DNA of 64,000 nucleotides from JBMOKU01 sp049324315 (lineage in GTDB: Bacteria > Bacillota > Clostridia > Peptostreptococcales > Thermotaleaceae). Both the position numbers and the translations under genes were made by a program. Under the pieces are notes generated by a model. It was not told where the DNA came from. It saw nothing but the letters and a program-made list of their open reading frames with translations, and searched no databases. Below, one piece after another: positions 25,012 through 33,844 of the stretch (position 1 is its first letter; the number at the start of each line of letters is the position of its first letter). The stretch covers positions 12,287-76,286 of the forward strand of contig JBMOKU010000037.1 of assembly GCA_049324315.1 (NCBI GenBank). Reading direction: 5' to 3'.

Positions 25012-26578
25012 ATGTTGCGGTACTACATGGACTTTCGTGATGAATCCGTTGAATAATATCATCTAATTCTTCGCCGGATAGGGTTTCTCTTTCGAATAGC
25101 TCCTGAGAAACATGGTCAAGAATATGATTGTTCTGCTGTAAAAGCTCCTTCGCATGATTATAACAGCAGTCTATAATACTTTTTATTTCTGTATCAATCA
25201 TGGAATAGCAATTCTTAACGATGGTTGGCTCGAATACTCTGTTTGATAAATTACTCATACCGTAGTCGCATACCATCTGATAAGCGATATTATTCGCTTT
25301 CTTCAAATCATCTTTAGCACCGGTGGATATTTCACCAAAAACGATTTCTTCCGCAGCACGACCACCTAATAAGACTTTGATTTTATTATATAATTCTTCT
25401 TTTGTTATTAAATATCGTTCTTCCTCCGGAGAATACATTACATATCCCAATGCTTCGCCACGAGGTATAATGGATATTTTAGAAATTAAGTCAGTATTTA
25501 ATAGCCTCCCGATGAGGGCATGACCAGCTTCGTGATAAGAAACGGTTCTTTTTTCCTTATCCAATACAACGGCATTCTTCCTTTGTAACCCTGCGATAAC
25601 TTTTTCTATCGCTTGATTAAATTCATCGATGCTGATGGTTTTTTTATTGTTTCGAACAGCTAGAATCGCGGCTTCGTTAGCAATGTTCGACAGATGTGCT
25701 CCGGACATACCATGGGTTCTTTTTGCAATTTCTTTTATATTAACCGCAGAATCCAAAGGCTTATTGCGAACATGGACCTTCAAGATTTCTTCTCTTGCTC
25801 GAATATCAGGATTGCCAATATACATATGCCGGTCGAATCTTCCAGGCCTTAACAGGGCTTCATCCAGTAAATCAAGGCGATTGGTGGCGCCGATAACAAT
25901 GACGGTCTGCCTTGAGTGAAAACCATCCATTTCTATGAGTAATTGGTTAAGGGTTTGATCTTTTTCATTATTGGTATCGCTATTCCTTTTGGCGCCGATT
26001 GCATCGATTTCATCAATAAAAATAACACTGGGTGCTTCCTTTTTTGCTTTTTCAAATAGTGTTCTTACTCTCTTAGCACCTACGCCGACATATTTTTCCA
26101 CAAATTCTGAACCGCTGGCTGGAAAAAAAGCGGAGTTAGTTTCGCCGGCTATGGCTTGGGCTAAGAGGGTCTTACCTGTACCAGGAGGCCCGTAAAACAA
26201 GATACCTTTTGGGATCTTTGCGCCCATTCGAAAGTACTTTTCTGGATTTTTGATAAAATCAATGACCTCAATTAACTCTTCCTTTACTTCCTCTAAGCCG
26301 GCAACATCTTTAAACTGAACGGAAGGCTTTTCGGAATTTTCATTGCGTTTATCCTCATGCTCCTTCTTTTCTGTCTTGATTTGAACAGGCTCCAGCTGAG
26401 GCGTATGATTGCTTCGAATTAAATAAAACATGGTACCACAGCAGAACAATAAAAGTATGAAACGCAGAGAATTATCTATTTTTAAATCCGGTGACGTATT
26501 AACATAAGATGCGATAAGCATAATCGCGCTAAAAATAAAGGAAAAGCATAGAATCGAGTAAAGAACATTTTTTTTCAA
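25010..26578 (-). CDS. ftsH: Compact FtsH-type ATP-dependent zinc metalloprotease
   Basis: A 522-residue membrane AAA+ protease. Two hydrophobic segments (about 6-25 and 38-54) are only about 12 residues apart, so the usual external domain of about 70 residues is missing. Then follow Walker A GPPGTGKT (130-137), Walker B IFIDE (186-190), ATNRLDLLDEALLRPGRFDR (the second region of homology), and the zinc motif HEAGH (349-353); 'TGAKDDLKKA' carries the third ligand. The C-terminus is also short. It is shorter than canonical FtsH (about 600-650) and is probably a paralogue. It would degrade membrane or unstable cytosolic proteins. Confidence 0.9.
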   Translation of the reverse strand: MKKNVLYSILCFSFIFSAIMLIASYVNTSPDLKIDNSLRFILLLFCCGTMFYLIRSNHTPQLEPVQIKTEKKEHEDKRNENSEKPSVQFKDVAGLEEVKEELIEVIDFIKNPEKYFRMGAKIPKGILFYGPPGTGKTLLAQAIAGETNSAFFPASGSEFVEKYVGVGAKRVRTLFEKAKKEAPSVIFIDEIDAIGAKRNSDTNNEKDQTLNQLLIEMDGFHSRQTVIVIGATNRLDLLDEALLRPGRFDRHMYIGNPDIRAREEILKVHVRNKPLDSAVNIKEIAKRTHGMSGAHLSNIANEAAILAVRNNKKTISIDEFNQAIEKVIAGLQRKNAVVLDKEKRTVSYHEAGHALIGRLLNTDLISKISIIPRGEALGYVMYSPEEERYLITKEELYNKIKVLLGGRAAEEIVFGEISTGAKDDLKKANNIAYQMVCDYGMSNLSNRVFEPTIVKNCYSMIDTEIKSIIDCCYNHAKELLQQNNHILDHVSQELFERETLSGEELDDIIQRIHHESPCSTAT

Positions 26579-27046
26579 GAACAGACCACCTTCTTTCCTT
26601 TTTCTTCAGTATTAGTTTAACCAAAGTAATCAAAAAAATAGAAAAACAAAAGAATTTATTTGCATCAAAATTTATTTGAAGTATATAGATGCTCAGAAAA
26701 TAGTTTTTTTGCTTTGTAAAAGGATTTTATATCTCGCTGATTCGTGTGATTTTTCACAAAACAAAAAATATAAAAAAAAATAAAAAATATTAATAAAATT
26801 TAAAGGATTTTTATGACCAATATTGAATATATATTTTTAGTAAAATACAATTACTTATTTTACATGGCTTATTTTATATTTTCACGGTAAAAAATGAGAC
26901 ATGTTCTGCCTTTGGGTGAATAGAATGTAATAATCTTTATTCAATCCAAAGCTTTAACCTATGGATGAAGGGGGGACGGTTCAATAAGATCATTAAGAAA
27001 AGATATTTTTCATCCAAAAGAAATTAAATGTATGGGGGGAAATTAA
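26579..27046. other. 468-base AT-rich divergent spacer with an imperfect hairpin
   Basis: No gene is visible. The left part is very AT-rich with poly-A runs. At 26910-26951 CTTTGGGTGAATA pairs imperfectly with TTATTCAATCCAAAG. A G-rich segment (AAGGGGGGACGG, about 26968-26980) follows before the lipoprotein gene. I recognise no known riboswitch, but this could be a structured leader. Confidence 0.5.
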
Positions 27047-28210
27047 ATGTTAAAAAGAAGTTTAGCAATTCTTATGGCTTTATTCATGATCTTCAGTTTA
27101 GCTGCATGCGGACAAAAGCCTGCAGAACAGCCAGCTGCCACTGAAGAACCAGCTCCAGCTGAAAATGCATTTAAAATTGGTATTATGACAGGTACAGTAT
27201 CACAAAACGAAGAAGAATACAGAGCTGCTGAAAGAGTTATGGCTAGATATCCTGATATAATTCTTCATCAGACATCTCCTGACAACTTCATGAAAGAGCA
27301 AGAAACTACAATTGCAAACGTACTTGCTATGGCATCAGATCCAGACTGTAAAGCAATCGTAATTTGTCAAGCGATTCCAGGAACTTCTGCTGCTATCGAT
27401 AAAGCAAGAGAAATTAATCCGGATATTCTTTTCATTGCAGGCGTTCCAGGTGAAGACCCAGACATGATTGCTTCTAAAGCTGATATTGTCCTTCAAGCTG
27501 ACGAGCTTGGCATGGGTTATTCAATCATTGAGCAAGCTGCAAAGCAAGGTGCAAAGACATTTGTACATTATTCTTTCCCAAGACATATGTCTTATCAATT
27601 GCTTTCTATGAGAAGAGATATCTTTAAAGAGCAATGTGAATTAAAAGGTATTAAATTCGTCGACGCAACTGCTCCAGACCCAACAGGTGACGCAGGTGTT
27701 CCAGGTGCACAACAATTTATCTTAGAAGATGTTCCAAGAAAAGTTGCAGAGTTAGGTAAAGATACAGCGTTCTTCAGTACAAACTGTGCAATGCAAGAAC
27801 CATTAATTAAAGCTTCTTTGGATCAAGGAGCTATCTATCCTCAACCATGTTGCCCTAGCCCATACCATGGCTTCCCAGGAGCATTAGGAATCGAGATTCC
27901 AGAGGATAAAGCGGGAGACATTGATTATGTAGTTGAGCAAGTTAAAGCTAAAATTGCAGAAAAAGGCGGCACAGGCAGATTCTCAACTTGGCCGGTACCT
28001 GTTAACATGATGTTTGTTGATGCTGGTGTTGAATATGCGAAAGCTTACCTAGAAGGCAAAACAAACGGAAAAGTTGACAAAGAGAAGCTTGTAGAAGCTT
28101 TCAAAAACTACGCAGGCGTGGATATGAAGGTTGATAATCTTGTAAGTGAAACTTCCGGTAAAAAACTTGACAACTTCTTCATGGTTCTTTCAGATTATAT
28201 AACATTCTAG
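27047..28210 (+). CDS. DUF3798-type ABC transporter substrate-binding lipoprotein
   Basis: A 387-residue lipoprotein: a basic, hydrophobic signal ends in the lipobox SLAAC (Cys at about 21), then an Ala/Pro/Glu linker, then a periplasmic-binding-protein-like fold with 'KIGIMTGTVSQNEEEYRAAERV' at the start and 'IVICQAIPGTSAAIDKAREINPDILFIAGVPGEDP' in the middle. From memory this is the DUF3798 family. Unusual features are 'PQPCCPSPYHGFPGALGIE' with paired Cys. GGGGGG precedes the ATG. It heads a transporter operon with an RbsA-type ATPase and two permeases. Its ligand is unknown; purines, sugars or an acyl compound are all possible. Confidence 0.75.
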   Translation: MLKRSLAILMALFMIFSLAACGQKPAEQPAATEEPAPAENAFKIGIMTGTVSQNEEEYRAAERVMARYPDIILHQTSPDNFMKEQETTIANVLAMASDPDCKAIVICQAIPGTSAAIDKAREINPDILFIAGVPGEDPDMIASKADIVLQADELGMGYSIIEQAAKQGAKTFVHYSFPRHMSYQLLSMRRDIFKEQCELKGIKFVDATAPDPTGDAGVPGAQQFILEDVPRKVAELGKDTAFFSTNCAMQEPLIKASLDQGAIYPQPCCPSPYHGFPGALGIEIPEDKAGDIDYVVEQVKAKIAEKGGTGRFSTWPVPVNMMFVDAGVEYAKAYLEGKTNGKVDKEKLVEAFKNYAGVDMKVDNLVSETSGKKLDNFFMVLSDYITF

Positions 28211-28226
28211 TTTAATTGATGAGGTT

Positions 28227-28250
28227 AAGGTTGCCTTTTCAGGCAACCTT
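28227..28250 (+). other. Intercistronic stem-loop after the binding-protein gene
   Basis: AAGGTTGCCT pairs perfectly with AGGCAACCTT around TTTC. The sequence after it is not a T-run. Such hairpins often protect abundant binding-protein mRNA from 3' decay or end part of the transcripts. Confidence 0.6.
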
Positions 28251-28299
28251 ATTCATCGTTAATTATGGTCATAAAATTCATAAAGGAGGGAACAATTCC

Positions 28300-29901
28300 A
28301 TGGGACATGGCACCGTGCTTGAAATGAAGAATATTCAAAAAGAGTATTTTGGTAATAAAGTTCTTAAAGGTGTGGGCTTAACTGTAAGACCAGGAGAAAT
28401 CCATGCGCTGCTTGGAGAAAATGGTGCAGGAAAGTCAACCCTAATGAATATACTATTTGGTATGCCTGTTATTCATTCAACAGGAGGTTTTAGTGGAGAA
28501 GTAGTTTTCGATGGAAAACCAGTCAGCTTAAAATCCCCCAGAGAAGCAATGGAGTTAGGTATCGGAATGGTACATCAAGAATTTATGTTAATCCCGGGGT
28601 TTACAGTTACTGAAAATATAAAGCTAAACAGAGAAATTACAAAGCATAACCTAGTAAGTAAAATGCTTGGACCAGTTTTGAAGAGTCTGGATATGAAAGA
28701 AATGGGTAAGGATGCGAAAACGGCATTGGATACCTTAGGAATAGATATCGACGAGTGGGCAACGGTGGCAGGACTGCCGGTAGGGTATATGCAATTTGTT
28801 GAGATAGCGAGAGAGATTGATAAAAGCAATGTAAAACTTTTGGTGTTTGACGAGCCGACGGCTGTATTGACGGAAAGCGAAGCGGAGACTTTGCTAGCTG
28901 CCATGAGAAAAATTGCTGATTCAGGTATTGCAATACTATTTATTACCCATAGATTGGATGAGGTAATGAGTGTAGCTGATAATATTACCATTCTTAGAGA
29001 CGGAGAACTGGTAGCAGCGTTAAAAAAAGAAAATACGAATGTAATGGAATTGGCAGAATTGATGGTTGGTAGAAAAATCGAGAAAATCGGAGACGGAAAA
29101 AATCTAAAGGCAGCATCAGAAGAAATCATTATGCGCATAAAAAACCTGTGTGTAGCCATGCCAGGTGAAGAAGTAAAGGGAATTGATTTAGAGATTCAAA
29201 AGGGTGAAATTATCGGCTTAGGTGGACTTGCTGGTCAAGGGAAAATTGGTGTAGCCAATGGGGTTATGGGGTTATACCCTGCCACGGGAGAAGTAATATT
29301 AAATGATAAGAAAATTGAGCTTAATGACCCTCGAGGTGCATTAAACAGTGGACTAGCATTTGTTTCTGAAGATCGTAGAGGTGTAGGACTGCTTCTTGAT
29401 ACTTCTATTGAGCTCAATATTGTAACGACTGCTATGCAGATCAAGAAACAATTTTTGAATAAACTGGCCTTCTTTGATCAATCTGACTCAAAGGCGATTC
29501 GTGAACATGCGTTGAAAATGATTGAGGACTTAGATATTCGATGCAGAGGTCCACAGCAAATTACCAGACGACTTAGCGGGGGTAATCAGCAAAAAGTATG
29601 TATTGCAAGGGCATTGACCATGGAACCAAAGGTACTTTTTGTATCCGAACCTACCAGGGGGATCGATATCGGTGCGAAAAAGCTTGTATTAGATTTGCTT
29701 GTTAAACTCAACAGGGAATTGGGAATGACAATTGTTATGACATCCAGTGAATTAGGAGAATTACGTTCTATATGTGATCGAATTGCAATCATTACAGAAG
29801 GGAAAGTGGAAGGAATACTGACACCTGATGCAAGCGATGCAGATTTTGGTCTAATGATGGCCGGAGAATACAAAAAGGTTTACGGAAAGGAGGCAATATA
29901 G
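28300..29901 (+). CDS. ABC transporter ATP-binding protein with two nucleotide-binding domains (RbsA/MglA-type)
   Basis: A 533-residue cytosolic protein with two ABC domains. The first has Walker A GENGAGKST (about 37-45), an altered signature LPVGYMQFVEIARE and Walker B LLVFDEPTAVLTE. The second has a degenerate P-loop (GGLAGQGKIGVANG, about 310), as in RbsA-type proteins, but a full signature LSGGNQQKVCIARAL and 'FVSEPTRGIDIG'. It drives import by the two permeases that follow. AAAGGAGGG precedes the ATG at 28300; the longer open frame lacks a site. The last codons lie two bases from the next gene. Confidence 0.9.
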   Translation: MGHGTVLEMKNIQKEYFGNKVLKGVGLTVRPGEIHALLGENGAGKSTLMNILFGMPVIHSTGGFSGEVVFDGKPVSLKSPREAMELGIGMVHQEFMLIPGFTVTENIKLNREITKHNLVSKMLGPVLKSLDMKEMGKDAKTALDTLGIDIDEWATVAGLPVGYMQFVEIAREIDKSNVKLLVFDEPTAVLTESEAETLLAAMRKIADSGIAILFITHRLDEVMSVADNITILRDGELVAALKKENTNVMELAELMVGRKIEKIGDGKNLKAASEEIIMRIKNLCVAMPGEEVKGIDLEIQKGEIIGLGGLAGQGKIGVANGVMGLYPATGEVILNDKKIELNDPRGALNSGLAFVSEDRRGVGLLLDTSIELNIVTTAMQIKKQFLNKLAFFDQSDSKAIREHALKMIEDLDIRCRGPQQITRRLSGGNQQKVCIARALTMEPKVLFVSEPTRGIDIGAKKLVLDLLVKLNRELGMTIVMTSSELGELRSICDRIAIITEGKVEGILTPDASDADFGLMMAGEYKKVYGKEAI

Positions 29902-29902
29902 T

Positions 29903-30946
29903 ATGCAAGAGAAAATGAAGTTCGTTGTAAAAAGAGTGGGCATACCCCGTGCTTTTATCATAGGTTTCTTAGCTGTATTATTTGTAGGCGCAGTATACTA
30001 TGATATGCCGCTGAGCAGCCTCTTTTCTGATATTCTTGTTCGTTTGGGCATGAATGGTATCCTGGTATTAGCAATGGTTCCAAGTGTATTATCCGGTACA
30101 GGACTAAATTTTGGAATACCATTGGGAATCATATGTGGAATCATTGGTGGACTAGTTAGTATTGAGATGGATTTAAGGGGATTCCAAGCGCTGTCAGTTG
30201 CTATGTTGATATCTATTCCCATGTCTGTGGCAATGGGTTATCTATACGGCTTATTGTTAAACAAAGTAAAGGGCGATGAAATGACAGTAGCTACCTATGT
30301 GGGCTTCTCAGCAGCATCCTTAATGTGTATTGGCTGGCTTTTCTTGCCCTTTAGAAGTCCCGAAATGGTATTCGCCATTGAAGGTAAAGGACTGAGAAAT
30401 ACGATTACCCTTAGCGGAAGGTTCGATAAGATTCTAGATCATTTTTTAGAAATTCAAATAGGCGGTCTGCACATTCCTACAGGTTCTATTCTATTCTTCT
30501 TACTATGCTGCTTCTTGATGTGGCTGTTTTTAAGAAGTAGGACGGGATTAGCAATGAAAACAGTTGGAGAAAACCAACGTTTTGCAGTTGCGTCAGGCCT
30601 TAGTGTAGATAAAGCAAGGCTCATTGGAACCATCATATCAACGGTTCTTGGCGGCATCGGCATTATTGTTTATGCCCAAAGCTACGGATTCTTCCAATTA
30701 TATCAGGCACCACTGATGATGGCTTTTCCTCCTGTGGCTGCAATTTTAATTGGTGGGGCATCTACAAAAAATGCAAAAATTTCTCATGTAATTATAGGAA
30801 CATTACTATTCCAGGCACTATTGATTGTTGCACTGCCAGTAGCAAATAAAATGGTACCAGAAGGCAATTTATCCGAGGTTGCCAGGGTAATCGTTAGCTA
30901 CGGATTTATCCTTTACGCATTAACACAAGCAGGCGGAGGTGAATAG
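29903..30946 (+). CDS. ABC transporter permease (branched-chain/ribose superfamily)
   Basis: A 347-residue permease of the BPD_transp_2 type with about eight to ten membrane segments. The motif 'GLAMKTVGENQRFAVASGLSVDKARLIGTIIS' (about 215-245) is the ATPase-contact loop of ribose and basic-membrane-protein-type importers. AAAGGAGG lies before the ATG. It is related to the next gene, with which it should form a heterodimer. It overlaps or abuts both neighbours, so the operon is tight. Confidence 0.87.
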   Translation: MQEKMKFVVKRVGIPRAFIIGFLAVLFVGAVYYDMPLSSLFSDILVRLGMNGILVLAMVPSVLSGTGLNFGIPLGIICGIIGGLVSIEMDLRGFQALSVAMLISIPMSVAMGYLYGLLLNKVKGDEMTVATYVGFSAASLMCIGWLFLPFRSPEMVFAIEGKGLRNTITLSGRFDKILDHFLEIQIGGLHIPTGSILFFLLCCFLMWLFLRSRTGLAMKTVGENQRFAVASGLSVDKARLIGTIISTVLGGIGIIVYAQSYGFFQLYQAPLMMAFPPVAAILIGGASTKNAKISHVIIGTLLFQALLIVALPVANKMVPEGNLSEVARVIVSYGFILYALTQAGGGE

Positions 30947-30947
30947 A

Positions 30948-32222
30948 ATGGTTGAAATGAATATAAAAGAAAAATCCAAGAACATAACTTCCAACAAAAT
31001 CAAAAAGATACTTTTTGACAATATGGTGCCAATTTTATTTATCATTGTATGTCTCATTGGGATTCAGCTGTCAAAACTGCCGATTCCCTTTGTTGTCAAT
31101 GAACTGATTACAAGACTGGCGCGAAACTCCTTTGTGGTGTTGGCACTGATTATTCCGGTTATCGCAGGTATGGGGATGAATTTTGCAATCGTCCTGGGGG
31201 CAATGGCAGGTCAAATTGCCGTTATCGCTGTTACCCATTGGGGCGTTGTTGGTGTTCCGGGTCTATTACTTATCTCTGGCCTTACAGTTCCATTGGCCAT
31301 AGTATTTGGTTATTTAACTGGAAAGTTATTGAATAAAACAAAAGGTCAAGAAATGGTAACCAGTTTAATGTTAGGATTCTTTGCGACAGGATTGTATCAA
31401 CTGCTGTTCTTATTCTTAGTAGGAACTGTTATTCCAATGAAGAATCCTGTACTGGTAATAAGCGGGGGAATAGGGATAAAAAACACCATTGACTTGGCAG
31501 GAACCATTAAATATTCTTTAGATAATATTGTTAAATGGAACCTTCCGCAGACGTTGATCTATGCAGGTGTTGCAGTCACAATATTATTAATCATTCATTT
31601 GGTTTATAAAATTGTTGTGAAGAAAGAAAACGTTGATTTGAAGAAAACATGTGTCAATATTATTCTATTTGCTGGTGCGGGAGCACTGGGATTCTATATG
31701 CAGCAAACAAAATCTCGTTTCGGAATCGTTCAGATTCCCGTTATGACACTTGCTACCATTGCCGCATTATGTGCATTTACGACTTTCATTGTTAAGACAA
31801 AACTTGGGCAACAATTTAGAACCGTTGGTCAAGATAAACATATTGCAGAAGTATCGGGTATAGAAGTGGATAAGGTTCGACTAATTGCCATTGTTATTTC
31901 CACCGTTCTGGCTGGCTGGGGACAGATCATATTCTTACAAAATATTGGAACATTAAATACCTATGGAAGTCATGAGCAAGTTGGTATGTTTGCTGTGGCA
32001 TCTATCCTGATTGGTGGGGCATCGGTTACGAAGGCAACGATTTGGCATGCCCTTGTAGGAACTTTATTATTCCACACATTGTTTGTTGTATCACCATTAG
32101 CAGGAAAAAATCTTCTTGGAAATGCAATGGTTGGAGAATATTTCAGGGTATTTGTAGCTTACGGTGTTATTGGGGTTTCGCTGGGACTCCATGCATGGAA
32201 AAAGCAGTTTAAGAAAAAATAA
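30948..32222 (+). CDS. ABC transporter permease, second subunit
   Basis: A permease of about 424 residues related to the preceding one: 'GQQFRTVGQDKHIAEVSGIEVDKVRLIAIVISTVLAG' corresponds to the contact loop of the first. It is longer because of an insert (about 205-260) with charged residues and one extra hydrophobic stretch. ATG 30948 has GGAGGTG seven bases ahead; GTG 30939 lies inside that site. It ends the DUF3798 transporter operon. Confidence 0.87.
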   Translation: MVEMNIKEKSKNITSNKIKKILFDNMVPILFIIVCLIGIQLSKLPIPFVVNELITRLARNSFVVLALIIPVIAGMGMNFAIVLGAMAGQIAVIAVTHWGVVGVPGLLLISGLTVPLAIVFGYLTGKLLNKTKGQEMVTSLMLGFFATGLYQLLFLFLVGTVIPMKNPVLVISGGIGIKNTIDLAGTIKYSLDNIVKWNLPQTLIYAGVAVTILLIIHLVYKIVVKKENVDLKKTCVNIILFAGAGALGFYMQQTKSRFGIVQIPVMTLATIAALCAFTTFIVKTKLGQQFRTVGQDKHIAEVSGIEVDKVRLIAIVISTVLAGWGQIIFLQNIGTLNTYGSHEQVGMFAVASILIGGASVTKATIWHALVGTLLFHTLFVVSPLAGKNLLGNAMVGEYFRVFVAYGVIGVSLGLHAWKKQFKKK

Positions 32223-32246
32223 ATAGCATAAATAGTAATTCAGACG

Positions 32247-32275
32247 TTGACAATAAGTGAGAAGAATGGTAGACT
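32247..32275 (+). promoter_or_regulatory. Promoter of the infC operon
   Basis: TTGACA (32247-32252), 17-base spacer, TAGACT (32270-32275). Confidence 0.75.
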
Positions 32276-32282
32276 ATATCAG

Positions 32283-32425
32283 TGGAATGAAGTAGAAGTT
32301 ATCCGCTTCTCACCTTACAACTGGGGTTCGTAAGGTAAATAAAAGCTTTTTACTTAGTTAATGTTGTAAAGGGTTTTTGTGTTGTCGATGAGGCGGATGT
32401 ATATACATCCGTCTTTTTATTTATA
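32283..32425 (+). promoter_or_regulatory. L20-type autoregulatory leader with terminator, upstream of infC
   Basis: A leader of about 190 bases precedes infC. It contains complementary segments (TTATCCGCTTCTCACC, CTTACAA../..GTTGTAAAG) and ends in an intrinsic terminator, CGGATGTA/TACATCCG followed by TCTTTTTA (32393-32417). In Firmicutes the infC-rpmI-rplT leader binds L20 and attenuates transcription; position and architecture fit that. The exact L20 site was not resolved. Confidence 0.7.
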
Positions 32426-32472
32426 ATGTTACGTATGGTTATGTGAAGTGAAATCACAGGAGGTGTTTCGTT

Positions 32473-32982
32473 ATTAAAGATTTAGAAATCAATGAGGAGA
32501 TAAGGGACCGTGAAGTAAGACTTATCGATGTTGAAGGTGAGCAGCTAGGAGTTATGCCTACGAAGAAGGCAATGGAAATTGCACTTGAAAAGAAGCTGGA
32601 TCTGGTAAAAATTGCTCCGCAAGCAAAACCGCCTGTTTGTAGGATTATGGACTTTGGAAAGTACAAATATGAACTTTCTAAAAAAGAAAAAGAAGCAAAG
32701 AAAAAGCAAAAAATCATCAATGTCAAAGAAGTCAGACTGAGTCCTAAAATCGAAGGTCATGATTTAAGTGTGAAGGCTAACCAAGCAATTAAATTTCTTG
32801 AAAGTGGCGATAAGGTTAAAGTAACGCTTCGTTTTAGAGGTAGAGAAATGGGCTATGTAGACTTAGGATATAAGGTAATGGAAAAGTTTACACAGTTGAT
32901 TTCTGAAGCTGGAAATGTTGAGAAAAAGCCAATATTAGAAGGAAAGAACATGATTATGTTCCTATCACCTAAAAATGCTTAG
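32473..32982 (+). CDS. infC: Translation initiation factor IF-3, with a probable AUU start codon
   Basis: A protein of about 169 residues. Binds the 30S subunit and checks start-codon choice. The open frame with family-typical N-terminus (EINEEIRDREVRLIDVEGEQ) begins well before the first ATG (32554), and no ATG, GTG or TTG is available upstream. ATT at 32473 lies seven bases after AGGAGGTG, so AUU is the likely start, as in E. coli and Bacillus infC where it permits self-control. The C-terminal domain ('VKVTLRFRGREMGYVDLGYKVMEKF') is complete. Followed by rpmI. Confidence 0.95.
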   Translation: MKDLEINEEIRDREVRLIDVEGEQLGVMPTKKAMEIALEKKLDLVKIAPQAKPPVCRIMDFGKYKYELSKKEKEAKKKQKIINVKEVRLSPKIEGHDLSVKANQAIKFLESGDKVKVTLRFRGREMGYVDLGYKVMEKFTQLISEAGNVEKKPILEGKNMIMFLSPKNA

Positions 32983-33005
32983 TCGTTAGAGAGGAGGAAA
33001 TAGAT

Positions 33006-33203
33006 ATGCCAAAAATGAAAACACATCGAGGAGCAGCTAAGAGATTCAAAATCACAAAGAGTGGGAAGGTAAAGAGATCTAAAGCTTTCAAAAGTCACAT
33101 TTTGACAAAAAAATCTGCAAAGAGAAAAAGAAATCTTCGTAAAGCAGCTGTAATGTCAAAAACTGATGTAAGCAGAATCAGTAGATTATTACCATATGCG
33201 TAA
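33006..33203 (+). CDS. rpmI: 50S ribosomal protein L35
   Basis: A 65-residue basic protein of the large subunit. PKMKTHRGAAKRFKITKSGK at the N-terminus is the L35 signature, and the length is normal. GAGGAGG precedes the ATG. Second gene of the infC operon. Confidence 0.97.
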   Translation: MPKMKTHRGAAKRFKITKSGKVKRSKAFKSHILTKKSAKRKRNLRKAAVMSKTDVSRISRLLPYA

Positions 33204-33231
33204 AATTGTGTTGTAAAGGAGGTAGAAAAAC

Positions 33232-33591
33232 ATGGCAAGAGTGAAAAAAGCAATAAATGCTAAGAAAAAGCATAAAAAGATATTAAAACTTGCAAAAGGT
33301 TTTTATGGTGCAAAAAGTAAGCTGTTCAGACCTGCAAATGAAGCAGTAATGAGAGCTTTAAGATCTGCATATGTAGGTCGTAAATTAAGAAAAAGAGATT
33401 TTAGAAAGCTTTGGATTGCTAGAATTAATGCAGCTGCTAGAATGAATGGTTTATCTTACAGCAGACTGATCAACGGTCTAAAAATGGCAGGTGTTGAAGT
33501 AAACAGAAAAATGTTATCTGAAATGGCTGTTTATGATGAAGCAGGCTTCAAGCAACTGGTTGATGTTGCAAAACAAAAGTTAAACGCGTAG
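33232..33591 (+). CDS. rplT: 50S ribosomal protein L20
   Basis: A 119-residue large-subunit assembly protein that also represses its own operon by binding the leader. 'ARVKKAINAKKKHKKILKLAKGF' at the N-terminus and 'WIARINAAARMNGLSYSRLINGL' in the globular domain identify it. AAAGGAGG precedes the ATG. A terminator follows. Confidence 0.97.
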   Translation: MARVKKAINAKKKHKKILKLAKGFYGAKSKLFRPANEAVMRALRSAYVGRKLRKRDFRKLWIARINAAARMNGLSYSRLINGLKMAGVEVNRKMLSEMAVYDEAGFKQLVDVAKQKLNA

Positions 33592-33595
33592 TAAG

Positions 33596-33621
33596 TAGAC
33601 TCTGCAAGGAGTCTATTTTTC
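33596..33621 (+). terminator. Terminator of the infC-rpmI-rplT operon
   Basis: TAGACTC pairs with GAGTCTA around TGCAAG, followed by TTTTTC. Confidence 0.85.
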
Positions 33622-33664
33622 TTTAGGAAATAGCCTGCACAAAACTTTTGTAGATGAAATGATA

Positions 33665-33691
33665 GTAGGGGCGCGCATTGCGCGTCCCTAC
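33665..33691. repeat. G+C-rich palindromic repeat in the rplT-ktrB spacer
   Basis: GTAGGGGCGCGC pairs with GCGCGTCCCTAC (one G-U) around ATT. It is far more G+C-rich than the flanks, has no T-tract, and looks like a short dispersed intergenic palindrome. Confidence 0.55.
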
Positions 33692-33844
33692 AATTTCTTC
33701 TTCCAAGTTATATCTACAAAGGAATTGGCTAAAATATTAATAGCTTTTTCATTATGACTTATATGAATTTCTGGAAGATAGTGATATAATAATCTATTGA
33801 AAATATGAAATATTTGGTCAGGGGTGATCGGAATCGACATTCAA

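Noticed and set aside
28575..29159. Minus-strand frame of 194 codons inside the ABC ATPase gene
   Set aside because: No ribosome site and no recognisable protein; it is the shadow of a well-defined ATPase.
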